From Palsa-506 sp963755815 (GTDB lineage: Bacteria; Actinomycetota; Actinomycetes; Streptosporangiales; Streptosporangiaceae), in contig CAVWLF010000014.1 of the NCBI GenBank assembly GCA_963755815.1, positions 143,712 to 207,711 of the forward strand: a stretch of DNA of 64,000 bases, given 5' to 3'. The notes beneath the pieces are model-generated. The model was given only the letters and a program-made list of their open reading frames with translations, searched no databases and was not told the DNA's origin. The stretch's first letter is position 1. Each line of letters begins with the position of its first letter. Shown piece after piece: positions 56,296-64,000 of the stretch. The position numbers and the translations under genes were made by a program.

Positions 56296-56618
56296 GTAGG
56301 AAGCGGCCGCCCGCGGAAGCCGCGCAAGCTCTCGCTTGCCTACTTCTCACTTGGGCCCCACGCCAGCACTCAGGCGGATAACTGCATCCTGCACTTCTAC
56401 AACTGCTCGGCGACATCGCCAAGCAGATCGTGGCGGGCGCCGCCATCAGCACCGATATGGTCAAGGGCTACGCCGTTGCGTTCGAGTCGGCCGGCCGCGA
56501 CGAGCTCATCTTCATCCGCGCCACGGCCCTGCCCGACCAGTTCGAGCTGCTCGCCGGAGCGGTGCGTAGCACCCTTGGGCCGCCCCGGGGGCACGGCCTG
56601 GTAAATGGTCTTGGCTAG
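56290..56618 (+). pseudogene. LLM-class flavin oxidoreductase C-terminal remnant
   Basis: GSGRPRKPRKLSLAYFSLGP and QADNCILHFYN are in one frame. After a one-base shift near 56403, LLGDIAKQIVAGAAISTDMV and AVAFESAGRDELIFIRA continue in another. The order and the late AGRDELIF.P..LPDQFELLAGAV pattern fit the end of F420/FMN luciferase-like oxidoreductases. The N-terminal two thirds are absent. Confidence 0.5.
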
Positions 56619-57126
56619 CCGACCGCGACCGCCAGAGCGCCAGGAAGACGAAGATGCCCCAGATCAGGAACCAAGGGTCCCAGAGGTATGCGTGCCATTT
56701 CAGGGCCAGGCGGTCTGCATGGGCGGCCGCCTCGATCACGTCGGCCTGGACCAGCAGCCCGGTCGCGGTCGGGACCAGGCCATAGCCGACCAGGATCGCC
56801 GCCTCGATCCAGGTCAGCACGCGAGCCAGCCTCCGCAGGGCACCGTTCGCGGTTCGCGGCCAGACCCCTATCGCGAGCAACGGCAGGACAGCGGCGACGG
56901 CCTTGACTGCGGCCGCTCCCCACACCGCGAGCAGCGCCACCAGATGCCCGGCCTGCCCCGGTTGGCTCAGCGAGATGCCTACCGTATTGAGCAGCCACCT
57001 GCCGCCGACGGCCCAGTAGACGCTGATCGCGGCATAAGCCAGCCCGACCACGAGCCCGGCCACCGCGGGTTGCATCCCCCGCCGACTCGCTGCGCCATGG
57101 GGGATACTGGCCCGCGCTGCAGGCAT
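56512..57126 (-). CDS. DUF3995-type small membrane protein
   Basis: This 204-residue protein has four membrane helices. AAISVYWAVGGRWLLNTVG is the DUF3995 opening; later helices include LVALLAVWGAAAVKAVAAVLPLL and WDPWFLIWGIFVFLALWRS. The last 40 residues run antisense over the oxidoreductase remnant and are probably an unselected read-through extension. The function is unknown. A copy of the 22-bp palindrome is centred 90 bp upstream of its start. Confidence 0.75.
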   Translation of the reverse strand: MPAARASIPHGAASRRGMQPAVAGLVVGLAYAAISVYWAVGGRWLLNTVGISLSQPGQAGHLVALLAVWGAAAVKAVAAVLPLLAIGVWPRTANGALRRLARVLTWIEAAILVGYGLVPTATGLLVQADVIEAAAHADRLALKWHAYLWDPWFLIWGIFVFLALWRSRSASQDHLPGRAPGAAQGCYAPLRRAARTGRAGPWRG

Positions 57127-57205
57127 AAGCTCTCCGCTTTCTCTATGCGGTGGCGATGGCCGGTGGCCAGGACGCCATTAGCGTGCGGCGGCACCGGCAG
57201 GGGAG

Positions 57206-57227
57206 ACATCGGCCAGCTGGCCGATGT
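57206..57227. promoter_or_regulatory. 22-bp palindrome, site 1
   Basis: ACATCGGCC-AGCT-GGCCGATGT is a perfect dyad. It lies between the divergent DUF3995 gene and the 61-codon ORF. The same motif recurs at 58654, 60256 and 63633. Confidence 0.7.
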
Positions 57228-57259
57228 TGCCGCCGGTCAGGGCCGCAACGATGGGGCAA

Positions 57260-57445
57260 ATGGAGATCCGCATCATCCTGGACAGGGCCGAGCCGCCCGT
57301 CGGCCGCCTCCGGGCCGTCCCCGATCCCGGGCATTGCCACGCCGGGCAAGAGGAGGAGATCCGCTTCACCGGCTGGCTCGGGTTGCTCCGGGCGCTGTAT
57401 GAGGTGACCGGGGGGCCCGGCGCCGGCTCTGTTCCGGCGCCCTAA
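57260..57445 (+). CDS. small conserved protein, copy 1
   Basis: The 61-residue product (MEIRIILDRAEPPVGRLRAV ... FTGWLGLLRALYEVTG) is duplicated with two substitutions at 60310. Substitutions between copies are few and conservative, suggesting that it is or was translated. The ATG could also be placed at 57224 inside the palindrome. No function is recognised. Confidence 0.5.
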   Translation: MEIRIILDRAEPPVGRLRAVPDPGHCHAGQEEEIRFTGWLGLLRALYEVTGGPGAGSVPAP

Positions 57446-57496
57446 CCCGCGCAGCCCGCTGCCCTGGGACGCTCCTCGCGGAGTAGCATCCGGCTC

Positions 57497-57639
57497 ATGG
57501 GAACGCTGGCGCCGGTCCCAGGCATCCGCGGGCGTGCGGCGGAGATCGCGGTCCTGGGGGATGCTGTGGACCGGGTCGCGTCAGGCCGGCCGGCGGTCGT
57601 GCTGATCGAGGGCGAGGCCGGGATCGGGAAGACGGCCGG
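57497..57639 (+). pseudogene. LuxR-family regulator, truncated copy
   Basis: It has the first 46 residues of the regulator at 60548 (GTLAPVPGIRGRAAEIAVLGDAVD to the GEAGIGKT P-loop), then a GC insertion and loss of homology. The rest has been replaced by an inverted epimerase remnant. The frame runs on to 57889 with no meaningful sequence. Confidence 0.85.
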
Positions 57640-58575
57640 CTACTCGGCCGCGCCCGTCTCATCGCTGACCAGGCACGGATCCTCCGCCAGCTCGCGTACG
57701 CGGCTCCCAGCTGAGCTCTTTGCGTGCCTTCTCGTTCGAGGTCCGCGCGCGCTGGTCATCTGGACCACGACGAACTCCCCGGCGAGCAGCCGCCCGAGCC
57801 AGGCGGGCACGCGCAGCGGCGGCTTGGCGCCGCGACCTTGGCCAGGTACGGCAGCCAGTCCGCGACCGGCGCCGGGTCGTTGTCCGTGATGTTGTAGACG
57901 CCCGGCGCACCGCGGCCGACCGCGGCGATCGTCGCGGCCGCGGCGTCGGTGATCTCGATGAACGACCAGATCCCGGTCCCGCCGCCGATCACCGGCATCT
58001 GCCGCTTCCGCACTATGTCCAGCAGGGAATGCGAGGCGCCTGGCCCGTAGAAGCTGCCGTAACGCAGCACAATGCCCTCCGGTGCAGCGAACGGCACGGT
58101 CTGCTCCACATGCTTGATCGCCGCCGCCGTCCGCGCCGCCGACGGGACGGGCCGAGAGTCGAGCGGATCTTTTTCGGTCTTCACCGGGCCGCCGGAACGC
58201 TCGTTCATGCGCTCGGCGCTTTGCGCGATCACCCGGCAGGTGCCCGCCCGCTCCGCGGCCGCCAGCAGGTTGTCGGTACCCCGGGTCCGGAGCTCGTTCG
58301 TGGCGGCGAACACCTGGTCCATCTTGCGCAGGCTCCGCATGTCCGCCAGCGCGGTCATCTCGTGCACGATTACCTCCGGCGACGCGGCCCGCACGCCGCG
58401 ATCACCGCCTCGCGATCCAGCCCGTCGAGGACTACCGGCTCCGCGCCCGCCTCGCGCAACTGCGCGACTTGGCGGGCGTCCTCGTGGTGGCGGTGACCTC
58501 GTGGCCCGCCGCGACCAGCCCGGGAACGAGGTGCTGTCCCAGCGCCCCGGTCGCTCCCGTGACGAAGACTCGCAT
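57640..58575 (-). pseudogene. NAD-dependent epimerase/dehydratase family pseudogene
   Basis: The start ATG at 58575 with AGGAGA upstream opens MRVFVTGATGALGQHLVPGLVAAGHEV, a Rossmann loop. Frame breaks follow near 58465 and 58387. The main middle part HEMTALADMRSLRKMDQVFAATNELR to GIVLRYGSFYGPGA to GVYNITDNDPAPVADWLPYLA is in one frame. Further breaks occur near 57830 and 57735 before the tail TSNEKARKELSWEPR. With at least four breaks it cannot make a full protein. A copy of the palindrome lies 90 bp upstream of the start. Confidence 0.8.
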
Positions 58576-58653
58576 GAACATTCTCCTTCCGCGTGGTGCT
58601 TTCCCTTGAAAGACAAGGCAGCAGCTAGCCTGCGACTGGCACCAGAGAGCCGG

Positions 58654-58675
58654 ACATCGGCCACCTGGCCGACAT
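58654..58675. promoter_or_regulatory. 22-bp palindrome, site 2
   Basis: ACATCGGCC-ACCT-GGCCGACAT matches the motif with two changes in the right arm. Its centre is 90 bp upstream of the epimerase pseudogene start, the same distance as for site 1 and the DUF3995 gene. Confidence 0.6.
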
Positions 58676-58829
58676 CGGTCTCAGGTGCGCCTTTCACATC
58701 AGCCAAGCGCGGCGCCCGTCCTCGCGCGCGACCGCGGGCCGCCTCGGGCGCAAGCAGCCAGCCGGCGCCCGATAATGACGATCTTCGATCTCATGGTTCG
58801 CGTCCCGGCCGAACGGATGGCGGCACGTC

Positions 58830-59638
58830 TCAGAGCGCTCGCGCGACGCCCTGGACGGCGCGCAGCCGGCCGTCGGCCAGCGCGGTGGTGAGGTTCTTGG
58901 CTTTCGACTCGAAGTTGGGGACGAAGGCCTGCAGTCCGATCGGACTGGGAGGCAACGTGAGCAGTGTCTGCATCGTCTTGGCCGCGTGGTCGGTGAGGTC
59001 GTTCCACTGCTCGATCTCGAACCCGGAGGTTTCGATGGCCGTGCGCAATCGATCGGGTGTGGTTAGGTGGCTGCATTCGGGCCGGTCGGCCCAGGGCATC
59101 GGAAAGTCGGGTTCGCGGTCCTGGCCGGCGACGATGTCCCAGACAGCCAGCCTGCCGCCGTCGGCCAGGACCCGGCGTGCCTCCTCGTAGAGGAGAGCCT
59201 TGTCGGCCACGTTCATCTGCACGTGCTGGCTGAACATCAGGGTGAAGGTCGCGTCCTCGAACGGCAGGTCCGTGACGTCTCCTTGGCGCACGGAGATCCG
59301 ATCGTCAAGCCCGGCAAGCTGGTTAAGCCACCGTGCGGTCTCACAGTATTCCTCGGTGAGATCCACGGCGACCACGTGGCAGCGGCTGCGCCCGGCGACG
59401 TAGCGGGCGGTTCCGCCGATACCGCTGCCCGCGTCGAGGACCTCGTCGTCGGGGGTGATCTCGACCAGATCGGCCAGTTGGGTGGTGGCGATGCGGCCCA
59501 TCGTGTGGAAGTCCTCCAGCAAAGCGAGGTCCGCTGGCCGAAGATGGTCGAGGTCTTTCCCGGCGGCGACGAGCGCTGCTCGATGGCCTGCCGGGAAGAG
59601 CCGGTCGAGTACTGGGTCTCGATCTGGATGCCTGTCAC
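58830..59638 (-). pseudogene. SAM-dependent methyltransferase, frameshifted near the start
   Basis: The main frame (58830-59522) holds a class I methyltransferase: VLDAGSGIGGTARYVAG (motif I), VVAVDLTEEYC, GDVTDLPFEDATFTLMFSQHVQMNV and a late LADGGRLAVWDIV. The N-terminal 21 residues (GTG at 59638, TGIQIETQYSTGSSRQAIEQ) are one frame off. A missing base at 59576/59577 explains it, since ALVAAGKDLDHLRPADLALL then joins smoothly. Translation could also start at an internal ATG at 59522. It resembles the UbiE/glycine-sarcosine type; the substrate is unknown. Confidence 0.78.
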
Positions 59639-59779
59639 GTCAACGCCTTCCGGGACGAACTACTAGCGGGTCAGAGGGATGCCGTGTCGATGGCCGGAGC
59701 GTGCTCGGTTCGCCCGGGTCCGCCTGCCGGACGGCGCCCGGGCCGGGCGAGACGTCCGTCCCGCGGTCTGAGCGAGGCA

Positions 59780-60079
59780 TTACCGGCTTGGAAGCATCAG
59801 CGGCGTGGCTGTGCCCGGGTCGGCGGGACCCATGAGCGAGACCATCGAGCCGCGATCGGCGGGACCCAGCAGCGGGGTAACAGTGGCCGGGGCGGCCGGG
59901 CCCATCAACGGGGTAATGGTGCCCGCGGTGGCCGGGCCCATCAGCGGGGTGGCCGTGCCCGGGTCGGCGGGACCCATAAGTGGGACCGCTGCACCTCGCT
60001 CATCGGCTCGGTCAAGGACGAACCTGGGCAGGGAGATCTCCGGGACCTCAACGTCTGGGTATGGACTCCGGGTGTTCAT
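59780..60079 (-). CDS. short chimeric protein: CoA-ligase-like N-terminus plus 12-residue repeats
   Basis: This 99-residue frame starts at the ATG at 60079 with GGAAAGGAAACGCG upstream. The first 30 residues (NTRSPYPDVEVPEISLPRFV, then LDRADERGAAVP) are like the N-terminus of a 4-coumarate-CoA-ligase family enzyme. Instead of the AMP-binding domain, five repeats of the type LMGPADPGTATP follow to the stop. No adenylate-forming motif is present. It is either a remnant stabilised by repeats or a small protein of new function. Confidence 0.5.
   Translation of the reverse strand: MNTRSPYPDVEVPEISLPRFVLDRADERGAAVPLMGPADPGTATPLMGPATAGTITPLMGPAAPATVTPLLGPADRGSMVSLMGPADPGTATPLMLPSR
59805..59984 (-). 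repeat. Five tandem 36-nt repeats
   Basis: Units begin at 59805, 59841, 59877, 59913 and 59949 and share the core GGG(A/C)CC(A/C)TCA/AGCGGG. Divergence between units is substantial but length is constant. On the minus strand they encode 12-residue steps. Confidence 0.75.
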
Positions 60080-60255
60080 CGCGTTTCCTTTCCGTTGACC
60101 GGGCCCACACCCGGCGTGCAGTATTGCGGGCGGATGCCCCTCCTGGTAAAGATAGTAGTAGGCCGCCGCCTCCTTGAGCGCATCGATCTTGAGCTTCGCT
60201 ATGTCGGTGGCCGGTGGCCGGGAGGCTATAGCGTGCGGCGGCACCGGCAGAGGAG

Positions 60256-60277
60256 ACATCGGCCAGCTGGCCGATGT
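60256..60277. promoter_or_regulatory. 22-bp palindrome, site 3
   Basis: It is identical to site 1 (ACATCGGCC-AGCT-GGCCGATGT) and lies between the divergent chimeric ORF at 60079 and the small ORF at 60310. Confidence 0.7.
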
Positions 60278-60309
60278 TGCCGCCGGTCAGGGCCGCAACG
60301 ATGGGGCAG

Positions 60310-60495
60310 ATGGAGATCCGCATCATCCTGGACAGGGCCGAGCCGCCCGCCGGCCGCCTCCGGGCCGTCCCCGATCCCGGGCATTGCCACGCCGGCCAAG
60401 AGGAGGAGATCCGCTTCACCGGCTGGCTCGGGTTGCTCAGGGCGCTGTATGAGGTGACCGGGGGGCCCGGCGCCGGCTCTGTTCCGGTGCCCTAA
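60310..60495 (+). CDS. small conserved protein, copy 2
   Basis: It is 61 residues, nearly identical to the product at 57260 (A for V at one site, V for A near the end). It lies 53 bp upstream of the LuxR-family gene and downstream of the palindrome, so it may be the first gene of that transcript. The FTGWLGLLRALYEV segment could be an amphipathic helix. Confidence 0.5.
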   Translation: MEIRIILDRAEPPAGRLRAVPDPGHCHAGQEEEIRFTGWLGLLRALYEVTGGPGAGSVPVP

Positions 60496-60547
60496 CCGCG
60501 CGCGGCCCGCTGCCCTGGGACGCTCCTCGCGGAGTAGCATCCGGCTC

Positions 60548-63431
60548 ATGGGAACGCTGGCGCCGGTCCCAGGCATCCGCGGGCGTGCGGCGGAGATCGC
60601 GGTCCTGGGGGATGCTGTGGACCGGGTCGTGTCAGGCCGGCCGGCGGTCGTGCTGATCGAGGGCGAGGCCGGGATCGGGAAGACGCGGCTACTCGCCGGC
60701 ATGCTGGAGGACGCGCGCGGCCGCGGCATGCAGGTGGCGGCGGGCCGGGCTGAGGAGCTGGAGCGGACCCGGCCGTTCGGCCTGGTGGCCGCAGCGTTCG
60801 GGTGCGTCCGCTCGTCGCCGGACCCGCGGCGGGCGGCCATCGCCGCGCTGCTGGCCACCCGGGGCGGTGACCGGGGCCCGATCACCGTGACCAGCGACCC
60901 TGGGCTGCGCTTCCGCGCGGTCGATGCGTTCGCTGACCTGGCGGAGGAGCTCGCGCTGGCCGGGCCGCTGGTGATCGGCGTGGATGACCTGCAGTGGGCC
61001 GACCCGTCCAGCCTGCTGACGCTAGCCGCGGTGAGCCGCCGTCTGGCCTATCTCCCGGTGGCCCTCATCGGGTGCCTGCGTCCGTCCCCGCGCATCCCGG
61101 AACTGGATCACCTCGCCGGTCTGCTGCTGGATGCCGGGGGGCGCATTCTCGCCGTGCGGGGCCTGACCGAGCGGGCGGTGGCGGAGCTGGTGGCCGAGGC
61201 GGTGGCCGCCGTGCCGGGACCCGGGCTGCTGGCCGGGATATCGGGAGCGGCCGGGAACCCGCTGTTCGTCACCGAGCTGCTGGGGGCGCTGGCCCAGGAG
61301 GGTGCGATCGAGACCGCCGGCGGGCGGGCCGAGGTAGCGGAGGTGACCCTGCCGCCGACGCTGCGGCTGACGATCTTGCGCCGTCTCAGTTTCCTGTCCG
61401 AGGAGACCCTGCAGGCGCTGCGGGCCGCCTCGATCCTGGGATCCAGCTTCACGGTCACCGAGCTGTCGGTGACCATGGCCCGTCCCGCGCTCGAGCTGTC
61501 GGTGGTGCTGGCGGAAGGGATCGCGGGGCGGGTCCTGGAAGAGTACGGCGCCGTCATCCGGTTCCGTCATGACCTGATCCGTGACGCTATCTATGAGGAT
61601 CTGCCGCTTAGCGTCCGCCGGGGGCTGCACCGCGAGGCCGGGCAGCGGCTGGCGCAAACGGGAGCCCCGGCGCTGCAGGTGGCCGAGCAACTCGCCCGCG
61701 GAGCCGGGCCAGGAGACGCCGAGGCCATCGGGTGGCTGACCAGGGCCGCCCGGGAGGCAGCGGCGCGATCGCCGGATATCGCCGCCAGCCTGCTGGAGCG
61801 GGCGGCCGGGCTGATGGCGCCGGCCGATCCCGGCCGCGACCGGCTGCTCGCCGAACGGGCCAGCAGCCTGATGGTGTCGGGCCGGATCGCCGACACCCTG
61901 GCGGCTTGCCGCTCGCTGCTGGACCGCGACCTTGACCCACAGGTGGATGGCTCGGTACGGATCTGCCTCGGGCGCGCCCTGCTCGCCGAAGGACAGGTGC
62001 GCGACGCGCTGCAGGAACTGGAACAGGCGGGCTCATCACCTGCGCTGCCCGGTGCCGAGCGAGCCGCCGCTAGGGCGTGGGCAGGCTTCGCCCGCGTGTC
62101 GCTGGGAGACCTCGACGGCGCCGCTGCCTCGGCGGAGCAGGCCCGCTCGGCGGCGGCGACAGCCGGCGATCACCTGACCGTCAGCGTCGCCATGACCACG
62201 CTGGCCCGGGTCTCGGAATCCCGCGGTCATCTCCGGGACGCGCTCCAGATCACCGACGAGGCGGTGCACCTGGCCGACGAGAGCCCGGGCAGGCTCGGAC
62301 ACCGCTATCCGATCCGCGCAACCCGGGGACACATCCTCATCGAGCTCGACCGGCCCGAGGAGGCCAGGTCCGCGCTCGGCGTCGGGATGCGAATCAGCGA
62401 GGAGAGCGGCGTCCGCTGGCCCCTGTCCATCTACCAGGTGTTCCTTGCCCTCGAGCGCTTCATCACCGGGGAGTGGGATGACGCGATCGCCGAGCTCGAG
62501 GCAAGCTTCGAGCTGGCGGACGAGATCGGCTCAACCTACAACCACGTGTTCGCGCACGGCATACTGTCCCTGATCAGCCTTCACCGCAACGACCTCAGCC
62601 GCGCCGAAGAGGCGGCCGCCGCCGCCGCCCGGGACCTCGCCGGCTGGGGCTCCGGCTACCGCATGACCTGGGCCGCGTGGCCGCGCGCGCTCATCCTGGA
62701 GGCCGGCGGCGAGCTTGGGCAGGCGCTCGCCACCATGACCGGCGCGTGGGACATGTGCGCCCGGCTGGGGCTCGCGCTGGATTACCCGGCCGTCGGGGCC
62801 GATCTTGTCCGGCTCGCGCTGGCCTCGGGTGATATGGGACGGGCCCGGGATGCCTCGGCGGCGGTCACCGAGGTAGCGGCACGCAACGAGGTGCCCTGGA
62901 TGACCGGCGCCGCGCTGCGCTGCCGGGGCCTGATCGAGGACGACGCCGAGATCCTGCAAGCCGCCGCTGAGGCCTGCGCGGGCGGGTCGCGTCCCCTGGG
63001 GCTCGCGCTTGCCTGCGAGGACGCGGGCGCCGCCTTCGCGCGGCAGGGCCGCCTGGACCGCGCCCGCCCGCTCCTCGATCAGGCGCTCGGCATCTACGAG
63101 CGGCTCGGCGCCGCCCGTGACCTGGCCCGCGCCGCGGCCACATTGCGCGAGGCGGGCATCCGGCGCGGCCGCCGCGGGACACGCGGCCGGCCGCAGTGTC
63201 GGCTGGGCCAGCCTCACCCCTGCCGAGCACGCGGTCGCCGGCCTGGTCGCCGAGGGACTGTCCAATCCCCAGATCGGCGAGCGGCTGTACATATCACGGC
63301 GGACCGTGCAGACCCACCTCGCGCACATGTTCGCCAAGCTGGACATCGCCACCCGTGCCCAGCTCGCCGTCGACGTGGCCCGCCATCGGGGCAGCGAGCC
63401 GGCGGACACCGCGGACTCCGTCGGCGGGTAA
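60548..63431 (+). pseudogene. large ATP-binding LuxR-family regulator, frameshifted before the DNA-binding domain
   Basis: The first 870 residues form an AAA-like ATPase with Walker A EGEAGIGKTRLL, Walker B LVIGVDDLQWADPSS, an ATPase lid, and a long TPR-like helical region (about 400-860). This is the LAL regulator layout. The LuxR helix-turn-helix (LTPAEHAVAGLVAEGLSNPQIGERLYISRRTVQTHLAHMFAKL) is intact but in another frame, entered near 63175. The original frame runs to 63448 with an Arg/Pro-rich tail. One inserted base accounts for this. As read, the protein cannot bind DNA. Confidence 0.85.
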
Positions 63432-63853
63432 GCACACGCGGGTGCTGAGCAGGCCGCCCGCGACCAGGCCGGCCGCGCCGTGACACTCATCGGGGCGCAG
63501 GTACCCATCGCCCGGTTGGGATAGCGAAGCCGCCAGCCACGAGGCCGCCGTGAACCGGCTGGATCTTGCGCCCGGCGAGACCGCCGCGGTGTTGGGCCCG
63601 CGGTACTCGGCGGAGGCCCGTCCCAGGGAACGACATCGGCCATCCGGCGGATGTCCCCAAGGCCGCGTCGCAGTCAGGCTCGCACTATGCGATCCAAGCC
63701 CACGATCAGCGGCTTCTGGGCGACCGCCGCCGACGGGTTCCGCTGACCGTCCCGGACGGTACCGGCTGCCAGCGGCCGCCGGTACCGCCCCGTCGAATAG
63801 CGGCCCGGCGCACGCTCGCGCCGGACCGTCAGGGCACAGCAAAGGAGACCACG
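63432..63853. other. 422-bp interval with no clear gene
   Basis: A plus-strand stretch at about 63520-63600 (EAASHEAAVNRLDLAPGETAAVLG) faintly resembles the opening of a methyltransferase but is too short to call. The fourth palindrome lies within. The rest is unassigned; a leader for the gene at 63854 is likely. Confidence 0.4.
63633..63654. promoter_or_regulatory. 22-bp palindrome, site 4
   Basis: ACATCGGCC-ATCC-GGCGGATGT has one mismatch between arms. It lies about 200 bp upstream of the partial gene at 63854. Confidence 0.55.
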
Positions 63854-64000
63854 ATGCACAACGATTCTTCCCGGAATTCGGATGAGGCAGGCCATGACGC
63901 GCCCGGCCCGGGGCTGCGAGTCCGCCCGCCGGCGCATCCCGTAGCGGCGCAGGCCGTTGGCCCCGATGCCGCCCACCCGGGCGTCGTCACGAAGCCACCG
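63854..64000 (+). CDS. partial CDS of unknown function, cut by the window end
   Basis: It starts MHNDSSRNSDEAGHDAPGPG with AAAGGAG well placed upstream and stays open for 49 codons to the window edge. The visible part is Pro/Gly/His-rich and looks disordered, like the leader of a larger protein. Nothing more can be said. Confidence 0.5.
   Translation, partial: MHNDSSRNSDEAGHDAPGPGLRVRPPAHPVAAQAVGPDAAHPGVVTKPP

Larger units (their letters stand above)
57144..57634 (+). repeat. 490-bp duplication, copy 1
   Basis: It is nearly identical to 60199-60685. It contains the palindrome, a 61-codon ORF and the first 46 codons of a LuxR-family regulator gene. The match ends at GGGATCGGGAAGACG, inside the Walker A region. 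Confidence 0.9.
60199..60685 (+). repeat. 490-bp duplication, copy 2
   Basis: It is the counterpart of 57144-57634. It continues into the long LuxR-family gene, so it is the likely parent copy. Confidence 0.9.

Noticed and set aside
59805..59984. Regular 36-nt repeats considered as a CRISPR array
   Set aside because: The units are contiguous with no unique spacers, diverge along their whole length, and have no cas genes nearby. They are a coding tandem repeat.

Overview
This 64-kb window is G+C-rich DNA with GTG starts, few gaps and actinobacterial gene families throughout: a Sfp-type phosphopantetheinyl transferase, a PIN-PhoH protein, a RecQ-phosphoribosyltransferase fusion, LCP and NlpC/P60 wall enzymes, LutABC, Zur and a large LuxR-type ATPase regulator. 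It is most likely a chromosomal piece of an actinomycete, perhaps Streptosporangiales or a relative. No rRNA or CRISPR array was seen. One tRNA is present, the initiator tRNA-Met.

Layout. 0-6 kb: a rhodanese, then a SNF2-family helicase whose Walker A box is split by a decayed LAGLIDADG-type intein, then its SWIM zinc-finger partner. 6-24 kb: housekeeping and mixed genes, including VOC, zincin, pyrE, a carboxyethyl-ornithine synthase/alanine dehydrogenase-like enzyme, a PhyH dioxygenase, lysA, a Lon-domain protein, NYN, a TetR/MMPL pair, an ECF sigma factor with a membrane partner, a PPTase, an aldo/keto reductase, RecQ, and an HtrA protease broken by one base. 24-31.4 kb: a non-phosphorylating L-fucose pathway (dehydrogenase, lactonase, dehydratase, SDR) facing lutABC. 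The fucose route is known to end in pyruvate plus L-lactate, so the two operons form a plausible metabolic unit. 31.5-41 kb: Zur, YyaL, NlpC/P60, a small protein with a possible ribbon-helix-helix region and a palindrome over its own start codon, ATP-type PEPCK, cis-prenyltransferase and PhoH2.

41-55 kb is a cell-surface cluster: two GT2 glycosyltransferases, an IspD/TarI-like cytidylyltransferase, a DUF5941-type membrane protein, a second nucleotidyltransferase, a glycerol-1-phosphate-dehydrogenase-like enzyme, a CDP-alcohol phosphatidyltransferase, two multispanning glycosyltransferase-like proteins and an LCP ligase. Together they look able to make, activate and transfer a polyol phosphate or inositol-like head group.

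55-64 kb, starting at the initiator tRNA, is a gene graveyard. The tRNA 3' end and its terminator are repeated 405 bp downstream. Beyond that lie remnants of fumarase, a possible integrase, a flavin-type oxidoreductase, an epimerase, a methyltransferase and a CoA-ligase N-terminus, plus a 490-bp duplication carrying the start of a LuxR regulator. Four copies of one 22-bp palindrome, ACATCGGCC-N4-GGCCGATGT or close variants, lie upstream of genes in this region. This unexplained operator-like family is the most interesting new signal in the window.

Several otherwise normal genes (Lon-domain, HtrA, methyltransferase, LuxR) are each broken by a single base. Assembly error should be excluded before these are called true pseudogenes.
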